64,000 nucleotides of DNA. Source: Pseudodesulfovibrio alkaliphilus (GTDB lineage: Bacteria > Desulfobacterota > Desulfovibrionia > Desulfovibrionales > Desulfovibrionaceae). Below are positions 27,687-36,655 of the stretch, one piece after another. The notes beneath the pieces were generated by a model. It did not search any database. It was not told the DNA's origin and worked only from the letters and a program-made list of their open reading frames with translations. Every line of letters begins with the position of its first letter. Within the stretch, counting starts at the first letter, position 1. The stretch is from contig NZ_WODC01000005.1 in assembly GCF_009729555.1 (NCBI RefSeq), positions 186,001 to 250,000 on the forward strand. Direction: 5' to 3'. The position numbers and the translations under genes are program-made.

Positions 27687-27716
27687 AGAGGCCGGACAGC
27701 GATGTCCGGCCTTTTT
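27687..27716 (+). terminator. groEL terminator
   Basis: 10-bp stem (27689-27698 with 27703-27712), loop GCGA, then T run. Confidence 0.92.
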
Positions 27717-27779
27717 CTGTGGCTGCCGAAGGCCGGAGATGCCAGGGGCAGGTGCCCCGGTCATTCCGGCCGCTTCCGT

Positions 27780-28052
27780 TTAACCGATCTTCACGCCTGT
27801 GTCCGGGCCGGTGTCGCCCTCGGCCCATTCCAGTTCGATTTCAAGGGAGCGTTTGAGGGTGCGGCCCTCTTCCTCCTCGGCCTTGATCTCCAGAGTGACC
27901 TGGGGCGGGATGACGAGGGAGACTTCCCCTCCCTGGCCCGTCAGGGTGATCTGGCCGGATTCGATCCTGTCGGCGATGGTCCGTAGCACTGCGGCCGCTT
28001 CGGCCGCGGATTTTCTTTCCTCACTCTTGAAAAGCACGGTCTCGCGTCCCAT
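27780..28052 (-). CDS. Amphi-Trp domain protein
   Basis: 90 residues: MGRETVLFKSEERKS, ADRIESGQITL, GGEVSLVIPPQVTLEIKAEEE, LEIELEWAEG. This is the pattern of the small amphi-Trp family (function unknown). GGAGG at 6 nt before the ATG at 28052 fixes the start. It is convergent with groEL and divergent from the ethanol operon. Confidence 0.8.
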   Translation of the reverse strand: MGRETVLFKSEERKSAAEAAAVLRTIADRIESGQITLTGQGGEVSLVIPPQVTLEIKAEEEEGRTLKRSLEIELEWAEGDTGPDTGVKIG

Positions 28053-28192
28053 GGTTTCCTCCATTTTTTGGGTTTCAGGATACCCTACCCGGTCGTGTCT
28101 GGCAAAACAAACCGGGAAAATTCCATCAAGTGCCCGGCCATTTGGTCCGGCTACAGGGTCGGCCTTTGCCGAGAAGGAGAGGCATGGGCGGA

Positions 28193-28225
28193 TTTGACCC
28201 AAAAGGGAGAATGGTTCGGGTCAAA
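28193..28225. promoter_or_regulatory. 8-bp-arm inverted repeat, possible regulator site
   Basis: TTTGACCC (28193-28200) and GGGTCAAA (28218-28225) with a 17-nt spacer, about 190 bp upstream of the sigma-54 promoter. It could equally serve the divergent amphi-Trp gene. Confidence 0.4.
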
Positions 28226-28274
28226 ATGACACGATGGCTAAATGTCATGAAACAAAGGAGAAAATTGCTGGCGT

Positions 28275-28287
28275 GGGGTGAAACCCC
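28275..28287. promoter_or_regulatory. Enhancer dyad 1
   Basis: GGGGTGAAACCCC. Together with dyad 2 it is placed about 100-130 bp upstream of the expected transcription start, the usual position for enhancer sites of sigma-54 activators. Confidence 0.5.
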
Positions 28288-28304
28288 TGAGCCGTTGCCT
28301 GGAT

Positions 28305-28319
28305 GGGGCAAAATGCCCC
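28305..28319. promoter_or_regulatory. Enhancer dyad 2
   Basis: GGGGCAAAATGCCCC. Its centre is 31 bp from that of dyad 1, about three helical turns, so two activator dimers would bind the same DNA face. Confidence 0.5.
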
Positions 28320-28382
28320 CTCCACAAAGCCCACTTCAAGCTGTCTTGTTCTTAACGCGCTAAAATGATGTGATATTATGTC

Positions 28383-28399
28383 TTGGCACACTGTTTGCC
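28383..28399 (+). promoter_or_regulatory. Sigma-54 (RpoN) promoter
   Basis: TTGGCAC, five bases, TTGCC: the -24/-12 consensus with correct spacing. It lies 72 bp before the adh start. The sigma-54 response regulator at 43664-45007 is the obvious candidate activator. Confidence 0.88.
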
Positions 28400-28471
28400 T
28401 ATGGGGTGTGAGTTGCGGCTCCAGATTGATTGAGACACCTCAACCCAGCATAAACCCTAAGGAGATGTGTT

Positions 28472-29653
28472 ATGGCAGTGCTTGAACAAGTTAACGGTTT
28501 CTTCATTCCCAGCGTGACCCTTATCGGCATTGGGGCCTCGAAGGAGATTCCCAAGAAGATCAAGGCCCTTGGAGGCAAAAAGCCCCTGATCGTCACCGAT
28601 CCCGGTATCGTGGCCACCGGAATCCTCAAGCAGATCACGGACATCCTTGACGCCGCCAAGATCAAGTACGAAGTCTATGACAAGACCATCCCCAATCCGA
28701 CCGACGCCAACGTGGCCGAGGGTGTGGAGTTCTACAAGAACGCCAAGTGCGACAGCCTCATCACCCTGGGCGGCGGCTCTTCCCACGACTGCGGCAAGGG
28801 CATTGGTCTGGTCGTGTCCAACGGCGGCACCATCCACGACTACGAGGGAGTGGACAAGTCCACCAAGCCCCTGCCTCCCTATGTCGCGGTGAACACCACT
28901 GCCGGTACCGCCTCTGAAATGACCCGTTTCTGCATCATCACCGATCTTTCGCGCAAGGTGAAGATGGCCATTGTGGATTGGCGCGTGACGCCCGGCATCG
29001 CCCTGGACGATCCGCTGCTGATGGTGGGCATGCCCCCGGCCCTGACCGCCGCCACCGGCATGGATGCCCTGACCCATGCCGTGGAGGCTTACGTCTCCAC
29101 CATCGCCACTCCCATGACCGACGCCTGTGCCGAAAAGGCCATCGAACTGATTTTCCAGCACCTGCGCCCCGCTGTGGCCAACGGCAAGGACATCGTTGCC
29201 CGCGAAGGCATGTGCTTTGCCCAGTATCTCGCCGGTATGGCCTTCAACAACGCCTCTCTGGGGCACGTTCATGCCATGGCCCATCAGCTCGGCGGCTTCT
29301 ATGACCTTCCCCATGGCGAGTGCAATGCCATCCTGCTGCCCCATGTTGAGAAATTCAACCTCATCGCGAAGGTCGATCGTTTCGTCAAAATGGCTGAAAT
29401 CATGGGTGAAAACACCGAAGGTCTGTCTCCGCGAGACGCGGCCGAGCTGGCCCTTGACGCCATCAGGAAGCTCTCTGCGGATGTGGGCATCCCCTCCGGG
29501 CTCGTCGAGCTTGGGAAGCGGTACGGTAAGGAGGTCAAGGCCGAAGACATCGCAATCATGACCGGAAACGCCCAGAAGGACGCCTGCGGCTTCACCAACC
29601 CGCGTTGCCCCAACGACAAGGATGTGGCCGATATCTACGCTGCGGCGTTGTAG
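28472..29653 (+). CDS. adh: Iron-containing alcohol dehydrogenase
   Basis: 393-residue group III (iron) alcohol dehydrogenase oxidising ethanol to acetaldehyde with NAD. The cofactor motif GGGSSHDCGKG is at 100-110. Metal ligands are in GMDALTHAVEAYVS and in MAHQLGGFYDLPHGECNA. AAGGAGATG precedes the ATG. It is first in the sigma-54-controlled operon; a hairpin after its stop (29664-29692) could uncouple its level from the downstream genes. It corresponds to the adh gene in front of hdr-flx in D. vulgaris. Confidence 0.96.
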   Translation: MAVLEQVNGFFIPSVTLIGIGASKEIPKKIKALGGKKPLIVTDPGIVATGILKQITDILDAAKIKYEVYDKTIPNPTDANVAEGVEFYKNAKCDSLITLGGGSSHDCGKGIGLVVSNGGTIHDYEGVDKSTKPLPPYVAVNTTAGTASEMTRFCIITDLSRKVKMAIVDWRVTPGIALDDPLLMVGMPPALTAATGMDALTHAVEAYVSTIATPMTDACAEKAIELIFQHLRPAVANGKDIVAREGMCFAQYLAGMAFNNASLGHVHAMAHQLGGFYDLPHGECNAILLPHVEKFNLIAKVDRFVKMAEIMGENTEGLSPRDAAELALDAIRKLSADVGIPSGLVELGKRYGKEVKAEDIAIMTGNAQKDACGFTNPRCPNDKDVADIYAAAL

Positions 29654-29663
29654 GTCGTGAAAC

Positions 29664-29692
29664 GGACCGGGGGAAGGCGCCTCTCCCGGTCC
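29664..29692 (+). other. Intercistronic hairpin after adh
   Basis: GGACCGGG (29664-29671) pairs with CCCGGTCC (29685-29692). No T run follows, so it more likely stabilises the adh message or partly attenuates than terminates. Confidence 0.5.
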
Positions 29693-29788
29693 TGAGCGCA
29701 CGGCAGGAGAACGTCTTTGGCGGGTTGGGCGCAGATCCCGGGCGGGCTTTCGGCAGCGGCCGACCAAGAAACGATACGGACGCGACAC

Positions 29789-30349
29789 ATGAACACAATA
29801 TCTCTCGACGCCTCCCATGATGCGGACTTCGTCCGTCAGGTGGAGGCGGAAAGCGGGCAGAACCTGAGTCTTTGCTATCAATGCGGCAACTGTACGGCGG
29901 GGTGCCCGTACACATCCTTTTACGACATTCCCGTCAGTCAGATTATGCGCCTTGTGCAGGCTGGCCAGCGGGATACGGTCCTTTCCTGCAAATCCTTGTG
30001 GCTGTGCGCCACCTGCGAGTCGTGCACGACCCGCTGCCCGAACAATATCGACGTGGCGCGGATCATGGACGTGCTGCGTCATATGGCCCGGCGGGCCGGG
30101 CATGCTCCAGAGCCAGCGATCAAGGCGTTTTGGGATAGTTTTCTTGATTCGGTCAAAAAACACGGACGGGTCTTCGAGATGGGAGTCGTCGCCGGGTACA
30201 TGCTCAAGACCGGGCGAGTCCTGACCGACGCGGATCTGGCCAAGGACATGCTCCCCAAGGGCAAACTGAGCTTCAGACCGCACCCCATTGTCGGCAGGCA
30301 GAGCGTGATCGAGATTTTCAAACGCTACCATGAGGAGCGCAAGTCGTGA
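29789..30349 (+). CDS. hdrC: Heterodisulfide reductase subunit C
   Basis: 186 residues with two [4Fe-4S] sites: C29-x2-C32-x2-C35-x3-C39 and C73-x2-C76-x2-C79-x3-C83, each followed by Pro. Small electron-transfer subunit between HdrA and HdrB. It overlaps hdrB by 4 nt (GTGA). The start is at 29789, where the ribosome binding site is weak; the longer frame from 29717 enters the hairpin region. Confidence 0.94.
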   Translation: MNTISLDASHDADFVRQVEAESGQNLSLCYQCGNCTAGCPYTSFYDIPVSQIMRLVQAGQRDTVLSCKSLWLCATCESCTTRCPNNIDVARIMDVLRHMARRAGHAPEPAIKAFWDSFLDSVKKHGRVFEMGVVAGYMLKTGRVLTDADLAKDMLPKGKLSFRPHPIVGRQSVIEIFKRYHEERKS

Positions 30350-31269
30350 GTGCAACCTACGCATACTACCCCGGGTGCTCAGGGCTGGGAACCTCGGCCG
30401 AGTACGACCGATCCACCCGCGCCATCTGCAAGGCGCTGGGGGTCGGCCTTGTGGACATCCCGGACTGGAGCTGTTGCGGCTCCACTCCGGCGCACACGGT
30501 TGACCATGTGCTTTCCTGTGCGCTTTCAGCCCGCAACATCGCACAGGCGGAGACCCTGGATGTGGCGGGAATCGTCACCCCGTGCCCCAGCTGTCTGACC
30601 AATCTCAAGACAGCCAGTCATCGCATGCGTGACGACGCGTTCAAGGGCAAGGTCGAGTCGTTGCTTGGACATCCCGTGGAAAACAGACTGCCGGTCATGT
30701 CGGTGCTGCAGCTTCTGGCGGAGGCAATCGGCCCGGATAGGGTCGCCGGAAAAGTCGTCCGGCCTCTGACCGGGCTGCGGCTTGCTCCCTACTATGGCTG
30801 CATCATGAACCGGCCGCCAGAGGTCATGGAATTTGACGACTGCGAGAATCCCGTGGCCATGGATCGGCTGATGGCCGCCCTGGGTGCCGAGGTGGCACCC
30901 TTTGCGCTGAAGGTCGAGTGTTGCGGGGCCTCATTCGGCGTGGCCAGAAGAGACGTGGTCATGAAGCTTTCCGGCAAGCTGCTGGACGCTGCCGAGGATG
31001 TCGGTGCCCATGCCATGGTCACTGCCTGCCCTCTGTGCCAGATGAATCTGGACCTCAGGCAAGGGCAGATCAACGCCGCCAACAACGCCCGGCACGACAT
31101 GCCGGTGTTCTACTACACCCAGCTCATCGGCAAGGCCCTGGGCCTGGGAGATGAAAGTCTGATGCTGGACAAGCTGGTCGTTTCCCCTGCCAGGGTCTTT
31201 CACACCATGGAGGAGGCGCAGCGGGCCGCATTCCAACGAGCCGAATCCCAAGGAGCGTCAGTCGCATGA
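30346..31269 (+). CDS. hdrB: Heterodisulfide reductase subunit B
   Basis: 307 residues, GTG start. Two CCG-type cysteine-rich domains: YPGC, WSCCGS, CPSC in the first half and YYGC, ECCGAS, CPLCQ in the second, the ligands of the non-cubane [4Fe-4S] clusters that reduce heterodisulfides in methanogens. In sulfate reducers the substrate is unknown; the DsrC disulfide has been proposed. It overlaps hdrC and hdrA by 4 nt each. Confidence 0.95.
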   Translation: MSATYAYYPGCSGLGTSAEYDRSTRAICKALGVGLVDIPDWSCCGSTPAHTVDHVLSCALSARNIAQAETLDVAGIVTPCPSCLTNLKTASHRMRDDAFKGKVESLLGHPVENRLPVMSVLQLLAEAIGPDRVAGKVVRPLTGLRLAPYYGCIMNRPPEVMEFDDCENPVAMDRLMAALGAEVAPFALKVECCGASFGVARRDVVMKLSGKLLDAAEDVGAHAMVTACPLCQMNLDLRQGQINAANNARHDMPVFYYTQLIGKALGLGDESLMLDKLVVSPARVFHTMEEAQRAAFQRAESQGASVA

Positions 31270-33245
31270 AAATAGGTGTCTTTGTCTGTCATTGCGGGAG
31301 CAACATCGCTGGCACCGTGGATGTCAAGGCGGTCGCCGATCAGGCCCGAACGCTCCCCGAGGTGGTCTTTGCCAGCGACACGATGTACGCCTGTTCCGAA
31401 CCGGGGCAGGAGGGAATCATTGAAGCCATCAAGGAACATGGGCTTGATGGCGTGGTGGTGGCCTCGTGCACCCCGCGCATGCACGAGCCCACCTTCCGCC
31501 GCACGTTGGAGCGGGCCGGTCTTAACCGATACATGTTCGAGATGGCCAATATCCGCGAGCATGTCTCCTGGATCGGCAAGGATATCGAGGCTAACACCAG
31601 AAAGGCCGTTGACCTGGTGGCAATGGCCGCTGCCAAGCTGACCCACGACAAGGGGCTCACCTCGAAGAAGTTCAGCGTCAACAAGCGCGTCATGGTTATC
31701 GGCGGCGGCGTGGCCGGCATCCAGGCCGCCCTGGATTGCGCCGATGGCGGGCTTGAGGTGGTTCTCGTCGAAAAGACCCCCTCCATCGGCGGCAAGATGT
31801 CCAAGCTGGACAAGACCTTCCCCACCATCGACTGCTCAAGCTGCATCCTCGGCCCCAAGATGGTCGATATCGCCCAGCATCCGAACATCACCCTGTACGC
31901 CAGCTCTGAAGTTTCCGGGCTCAAGGGCTATGTCGGCAATTTCGAGGTGACGGTTACCAACAAGGCCTCGTATGTGGACTGGGATGCCTGCACGGGCTGC
32001 GGCCTGTGCATGGAGAAATGCCCCAGCAAGAAATCGCGGGACGTGTTCAACGAGGAAATCGGCACGACCACGGCCATTAATATCCCGTTTCCGCAGGCCA
32101 TACCAAGGAAGGCTTCCATTGATCCCGAGTACTGCCTGAAGCTGACCAAGGGCAAATGTGGCGTGTGCGAGAAGCTTTGTCCCACCAAGGCGATCCGGTT
32201 TGACCAAGTGGACCGGGAAGTCGTGGAATCGGTCGGTGCCATCGTGGTGGCCACGGGGTACGATCTGTTCGACCATACTCGCTACGGGGAATACGGGGGT
32301 GGCCGTTATGCCGATGTCATCACCTCCATGCAGTACGAGAGACTGCTCTCGGCTTCCGGCCCCACGGGGGGGCACATCAAGCGGCCTTCCGACGGCAGGG
32401 AGCCGGAAAACATCGTCTTCATCCAATGCGTCGGCTCCAGGGACAAGAGCGTGGGCCGACCGTACTGCTCCGGCTTTTGCTGCATGTACACGGCCAAGCA
32501 GGCCATCCTGACCAAGGATCATCTTCCCGAGTCGCAATCCTATGTCTTTTACATGGACATCCGCGCTCCGGGCAAGATGTACGACGAGTTCACCCGCCGC
32601 GCCATGGAAGACTACGGCGCCAAGTACATCCGGGGCCGCGTTTCCATGATCCATCCCAAGGGCGGCAGATACGTTGTGCGCGGCGCGGACACCCTCATGG
32701 GAACCGCCGTGGAGATCGAGGCCGATCTCGTGGTCCTGGCCGTTGGGGCCGAGTCCGCCAAGGGCGCCCCCCAGTTGGCCGAGAAGCTCCGCATATCCTA
32801 CGACGCATACGGCTTCTACATGGAGAGCCACCCGAAGCTCCGCCCCGTGGAGACGAACACCGCGGGCGTCTACCTGGCCGGAGCCTGCCAGGGGCCCAAG
32901 GACATTCCCTCTTCTGTCGGGCAGGGCAGCGCTGCGGCCGCCAAGGTGCTGGCTCTTTTCTCCAAGGACCAGGTGGAAAGCGACCCGCAGATATCAGAGG
33001 TGGACATCAAGCGCTGCGTCGGGTGCGGCAAGTGCATCGAGACCTGCCCCTACAGCGCCATCGAAGCCATCGACTTCCGCGGCGAGCCCAAGGCCAGCGT
33101 CATCGAAACCATTTGCCAGGGGTGCGGCATCTGCACTTCCACCTGCCCGCAAGGGGCGATCCAACTCCAGCACTTCACCGACAATCAGATCCTCGCGGAG
33201 GTCAATGTCTTATGTCAGCAGTCGATGCAACAGAACTACGAATAG
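31266..33245 (+). CDS. hdrA: Heterodisulfide reductase subunit A
   Basis: 659 residues, the flavin subunit where electron bifurcation is thought to occur. An N-terminal region (CHCGSN, CTPRMHEPTFR) is followed by an FAD-binding fold with VMVIGGGVAGIQAA near 142-155, a ferredoxin insert with CTGCGLCMEKCP and CGVCEKLCP, and two C-terminal [4Fe-4S] sites, CVGCGKCIETCP and CQGCGICTSTCP. Length is typical of the short HdrA. It overlaps flxD by 34 nt. Confidence 0.96.
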   Translation: MKIGVFVCHCGSNIAGTVDVKAVADQARTLPEVVFASDTMYACSEPGQEGIIEAIKEHGLDGVVVASCTPRMHEPTFRRTLERAGLNRYMFEMANIREHVSWIGKDIEANTRKAVDLVAMAAAKLTHDKGLTSKKFSVNKRVMVIGGGVAGIQAALDCADGGLEVVLVEKTPSIGGKMSKLDKTFPTIDCSSCILGPKMVDIAQHPNITLYASSEVSGLKGYVGNFEVTVTNKASYVDWDACTGCGLCMEKCPSKKSRDVFNEEIGTTTAINIPFPQAIPRKASIDPEYCLKLTKGKCGVCEKLCPTKAIRFDQVDREVVESVGAIVVATGYDLFDHTRYGEYGGGRYADVITSMQYERLLSASGPTGGHIKRPSDGREPENIVFIQCVGSRDKSVGRPYCSGFCCMYTAKQAILTKDHLPESQSYVFYMDIRAPGKMYDEFTRRAMEDYGAKYIRGRVSMIHPKGGRYVVRGADTLMGTAVEIEADLVVLAVGAESAKGAPQLAEKLRISYDAYGFYMESHPKLRPVETNTAGVYLAGACQGPKDIPSSVGQGSAAAAKVLALFSKDQVESDPQISEVDIKRCVGCGKCIETCPYSAIEAIDFRGEPKASVIETICQGCGICTSTCPQGAIQLQHFTDNQILAEVNVLCQQSMQQNYE

Positions 33246-33676
33246 TCGGTTTTCTCTGTAACTGGTGCTCATACGGCGGAGCGGACACGGCCGGTGTCGG
33301 GCGCTTTCAGCAGCCTACGGATCTGCGAATCATCCGGGTTCCCTGCTCCGGGCGCATTGATCCCCTTTTTGTGGTCAAAAGCCTGATCAACGGGGCCGAT
33401 GGCGTCCTCGTGTCAGGGTGTCACCCCCGGGACTGTCACTATAGCGAGGGCAACTTTTACGCCCGCCGTCGGCTTGAGGTGCTCAAGAAGTTCCTGCCCA
33501 TACTGGGCATAGACCATCGGCGGTTCGAATACACCTGGGTTTCGGCGTCAGAAGGGCAGAAGTGGAAGACCGTGGTTTCGACATTCACCGAACACATTCA
33601 TCAGCTCGGCCCTGCCCCCAAGATCAACAGGGAAGCGCTTGTCCTGGCCAGGACCCTGGCCGCCAAGGCCGTGTAA
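33212..33676 (+). CDS. flxD: MvhD-family protein FlxD
   Basis: 154 residues. Cys pattern C16-x2-C19, C45, C70-x4-C75 (FLCNWCSYGGAD, VPCSGRID, SGCHPRDCHYSEGN) is that of the [2Fe-2S] protein MvhD, which carries electrons into HdrA. It starts inside the end of hdrA. In the Flx-Hdr complex it replaces the hydrogenase link and receives electrons from FlxCBA. Confidence 0.94.
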   Translation: MSAVDATELRIVGFLCNWCSYGGADTAGVGRFQQPTDLRIIRVPCSGRIDPLFVVKSLINGADGVLVSGCHPRDCHYSEGNFYARRRLEVLKKFLPILGIDHRRFEYTWVSASEGQKWKTVVSTFTEHIHQLGPAPKINREALVLARTLAAKAV

Positions 33677-33699
33677 CCGGGTATCAACGGAGTGAATCG

Positions 33700-34653
33700 A
33701 TGCAGCATCTGGAAGAATTGAAACAACAGATAAGAGACAGGCTTCCCGCTCTCGACCTTGTCATCGGTTGGGAGGCGGGTTTCGACCCTCTGCGGGCAAC
33801 GCCCCTGTTCATGCGCCAGCCTGACGACGTGGACAGGCTGATCATCGGGCCGCAATGCGTGCACAACCTTGCAACGCACCTGACCGGCCTCAAGGGCAGG
33901 AAGATAGGCATCGTGGTCAAGGGGTGCGACAGCCGCACCATCGTCGAACTGCTTCAGGAAAAGCTGATCAACCGGGAAGATCTGGTCGTTTTTGGTGTGC
34001 CATGCTCCGGGGTCGTCTCGGTCGGGAAGATCGGCCGGAAAATGGGCTCTCTTGACTATGTGGAGGGCGTCGAGTTCTCGGCCGACAGCGTGACTGTCGC
34101 CAGCGAGGGCGTTCAGAATTCCTTTGCGCTGGAAGAGGTGGCCGCAGACAAGTGCGGGCGATGCCAGTACAATACCCCGCTGCTGTTCGACGTGCTTGTC
34201 GGGGAGCCGAGGCCCGGCGATGTCGTCGACGACTATGCCGATGTGGCGACGTTCGAGGAGCAGCCCCTGGAGGCGCGGATGAACCACTGGCTGGAGGCCA
34301 TGGACCGCTGCGTCCGCTGCTATGCGTGCCGCAACGCCTGTCCCATGTGCGTATGCCGTGATCACTGCGTGGCCCAGAGCCGCGATCCGCACTGGATGAC
34401 CCAGGAAGACACCGTCGAAAACAAGCTGCTCTTCCAGATAATCCACACCATGCACCTGGCCGGACGCTGTACCGAGTGCGGCGAATGTGAGCGCTCCTGT
34501 CCCATGTCCATTCCGTTGTTGCTGCTCAGGCGCAAGATGAACAAGGAGATCGATGCGCTTTTCGATTACAGGGCCGGAACCCGTATCGATGCCACGCCGC
34601 CTTTGCTTTCGTTCAAGGTTGAAGAGGAAAAAATCAACGAGAGGGGCTGGTAA
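33700..34653 (+). CDS. flxC: Iron-sulfur protein FlxC
   Basis: 317 residues. An N-terminal FrhB-like region is followed by two ferredoxin sites, CVRCYACRNACP (with extra Cys in CVCRDHC) and CTECGECERSCP. It is an electron-transfer subunit of the NADH-oxidising Flx module. The stop overlaps the flxB start by one base (TAATG). The name rests on position and similarity to the D. vulgaris order. Confidence 0.88.
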   Translation: MQHLEELKQQIRDRLPALDLVIGWEAGFDPLRATPLFMRQPDDVDRLIIGPQCVHNLATHLTGLKGRKIGIVVKGCDSRTIVELLQEKLINREDLVVFGVPCSGVVSVGKIGRKMGSLDYVEGVEFSADSVTVASEGVQNSFALEEVAADKCGRCQYNTPLLFDVLVGEPRPGDVVDDYADVATFEEQPLEARMNHWLEAMDRCVRCYACRNACPMCVCRDHCVAQSRDPHWMTQEDTVENKLLFQIIHTMHLAGRCTECGECERSCPMSIPLLLLRRKMNKEIDALFDYRAGTRIDATPPLLSFKVEEEKINERGW

Positions 34654-35711
34654 TGGCTGCCAAATTCATTGCTCATACTGAACTCGATGCTTGGCTGGGC
34701 CGGATCTCCGAACGATACCGGGCGCTTGTGCCTCGTCGCGAGGGCAATGCCGTGGTCTTTCGTCCCTTTGACCCGGCCATGCCCGTGGAGCTGAAGGCCC
34801 GCCCCACCGAGTCGCCCAAGGCTGCGGTTTTTCCCCGGTGCGAGGCGCTGCTTGCCTACAAGTACGAGAAAGACCCCGAGGAACCGGGCCGCGTCGAGGT
34901 CGAGGTGGCGGAGCGGCGTGATGGTGTGCCCACTGTGGTGATCGGCGGGAGGCCCTGCGACGCTGCCGCTTTCAAGACCTTTGACCGGGTTTACGACTCG
35001 GATCGGGTCAGGGATCTTAACTACCTGAACCGTCGGGAAATGACCGTTCTCGTGAGCCTGGTCTGTAGCAAGCCCGCCACTACCTGCTTCTGTCATTGGA
35101 TGGGAGGAGGGCCGGCCTCCACCGCAGGGTCGGATGTGCTCATGACTCCCGTTGCCGACGGCCATGTGTTTGAAACACTCACCGCCAGAGGAGACGAGGT
35201 GATCGGGACGGAACTCCCTGACGCCTCGGATGCCCAGATGACCGAGGCCCGCAAGGTGCAGGCCGCCGCAGAGGCCGCAATGGGGGAGCCCGTCGATGTG
35301 GGCGCGGCCAGAGAAAAGCTGCTCGCGCTTTTCGACGACGCAGGGTTCTGGGAAGCGGAGTCTGCGAAGTGCATCAGTTGCGGGGTGTGCACCTATCTGT
35401 GCCCCACCTGCTATTGCTTCAACATCACAGACGAAAAATTCGGTCACGAGGGCGTCCGGCTGCGCACCTGGGACTACTGCATGTCCCATCTTTTCACCAT
35501 GGAGGCCAGCGGCCACAACCCCAGGCCGACCAAGGCGCATCGGCTCAAGAACCGCGTGGGTCACAAGTTCAGCTACTACCCGTCGCTTCATGGCGGCAAC
35601 ATTGCCTGCTGCGGGTGCGGCAGGTGCATCAGGAGCTGTCCGGCCTCAGTGGACATTCGGGCCATCGTACTCAATGCCATAGCCGCCCCGGCCCCTCGGC
35701 CCAAGGGGTAG
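34653..35711 (+). CDS. flxB: AsrA-like iron-sulfur protein FlxB
   Basis: 352 residues similar to the AsrA subunit of anaerobic sulfite reductase. C-terminal ferredoxin pair CISCGVCTYLCP and CCGCGRCIRSCP; N-terminal region with GGRPCDAAA and a Cys-rich TTCFCHW. It passes electrons between FlxA and FlxC/FlxD. 21 nt before flxA. Confidence 0.9.
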   Translation: MAAKFIAHTELDAWLGRISERYRALVPRREGNAVVFRPFDPAMPVELKARPTESPKAAVFPRCEALLAYKYEKDPEEPGRVEVEVAERRDGVPTVVIGGRPCDAAAFKTFDRVYDSDRVRDLNYLNRREMTVLVSLVCSKPATTCFCHWMGGGPASTAGSDVLMTPVADGHVFETLTARGDEVIGTELPDASDAQMTEARKVQAAAEAAMGEPVDVGAAREKLLALFDDAGFWEAESAKCISCGVCTYLCPTCYCFNITDEKFGHEGVRLRTWDYCMSHLFTMEASGHNPRPTKAHRLKNRVGHKFSYYPSLHGGNIACCGCGRCIRSCPASVDIRAIVLNAIAAPAPRPKG

Positions 35712-35732
35712 GCCCATGCACAGGAAACCAAG

Positions 35733-36569
35733 ATGAAACAAGCAATAAATCCCTATCTTCCGTCTGTCGCCACCATTGTGGAGACCATTCAGGAGACGCC
35801 GACCATCAAGACCTTCCGCGTGGTGCTCAACAGCGAGGAGGCAATGCGCAACTTCACCTTTCATCCGGGGCAGGTTGGTCAGCTTTCGGTTTTCGGAACC
35901 GGGGAGTCCACCTTTGTCATCAATTCGCCGCCCACGCGCATGGACTACCTGCAGTTCAGCGTCATGTGCGCCGGAGAGGTCACGGCCAAACTGCACTCCC
36001 TGTCTGCAGGGGATCAGATCGGCGTCCGCGCTCCCTTGGGCAATTGGTTTCCCCATGAAGAGCTCAAGGGCAGGGACATCGTGTTCATCGGGGGCGGAAT
36101 AGGCATGGCCCCCTTGAGGACGCTGCTGCTCTACATGCTCGACAATCGGGGCGACTATGGGGATATCTCCGTGCTTTACGGAGCCAGGACTCCCCAGGAC
36201 ATGGCCTTTCAATACGAGCTGCCAGAGTGGCTTGAGCGCGGCGACATGAACACCGTGCTGACCATCGATGTCCCGGCCGAGGGGTGGGAGCATTCAGTGG
36301 GGCTGATTCCCAACGTCCTTTTGGAGATGGCTCCTTCTCCGGGCAATGCCGTGGCCGTCACCTGTGGCCCGCCCATCATGATCAAGTTCACCCTGCAGGC
36401 CCTGCAGAAGCTCGGTTTTCAGGATGACCAGATCATCACCACCCTGGAAAAACGCATGAAATGCGGCGTGGGTATCTGTGGCCGCTGCAACATCGGGGGG
36501 AGCTACGTTTGCGTGGATGGTCCGGTCTACACCTATGCGCAGCTCAAGGCGCTGCCCAACGAACTTTAG
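35733..36569 (+). CDS. flxA: FAD/NAD-binding oxidoreductase FlxA
   Basis: 278 residues of the PyrK/AsrB type: FAD domain (about 1-105), NAD domain beginning IVFIGGGIGMAPLR, and a C-terminal [2Fe-2S] motif with C244, C249, C252 and C260. It is the NADH entry point; NADH from alcohol and aldehyde oxidation would be oxidised here and the electrons split by HdrA toward ferredoxin and the HdrB disulfide site. Confidence 0.93.
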   Translation: MKQAINPYLPSVATIVETIQETPTIKTFRVVLNSEEAMRNFTFHPGQVGQLSVFGTGESTFVINSPPTRMDYLQFSVMCAGEVTAKLHSLSAGDQIGVRAPLGNWFPHEELKGRDIVFIGGGIGMAPLRTLLLYMLDNRGDYGDISVLYGARTPQDMAFQYELPEWLERGDMNTVLTIDVPAEGWEHSVGLIPNVLLEMAPSPGNAVAVTCGPPIMIKFTLQALQKLGFQDDQIITTLEKRMKCGVGICGRCNIGGSYVCVDGPVYTYAQLKALPNEL

Positions 36570-36655
36570 GCGTCATCTGGCAAGCGGGTTGGAGCGGCCC
36601 TGCCGAAGCCGTTTCCTTTGTCCGGCAACACACAAGCACCATCACGGGGTATGCC

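Larger units (their letters stand above)
28053..28471. promoter_or_regulatory. Regulatory region of the ethanol operon
   Basis: Dense in dyads: TTTGACCC/GGGTCAAA (28193-28225), ATGACA/TGTCAT (28226-28248), two G4/C4 palindromes (28275-28287 and 28305-28319) and a sigma-54 promoter (28383-28399). No credible gene; the 77-codon plus frame at 28130 lacks a ribosome binding site. Confidence 0.7.

Noticed and set aside
28130-28363. 77-codon plus frame before the ethanol operon
   Set aside because: No ribosome binding site, covers the enhancer dyads, and composition is not protein-like.
33515-33530. GGTTCGAAT resembling a tRNA T-arm
   Set aside because: It is inside flxD coding sequence and no cloverleaf can be formed around it.
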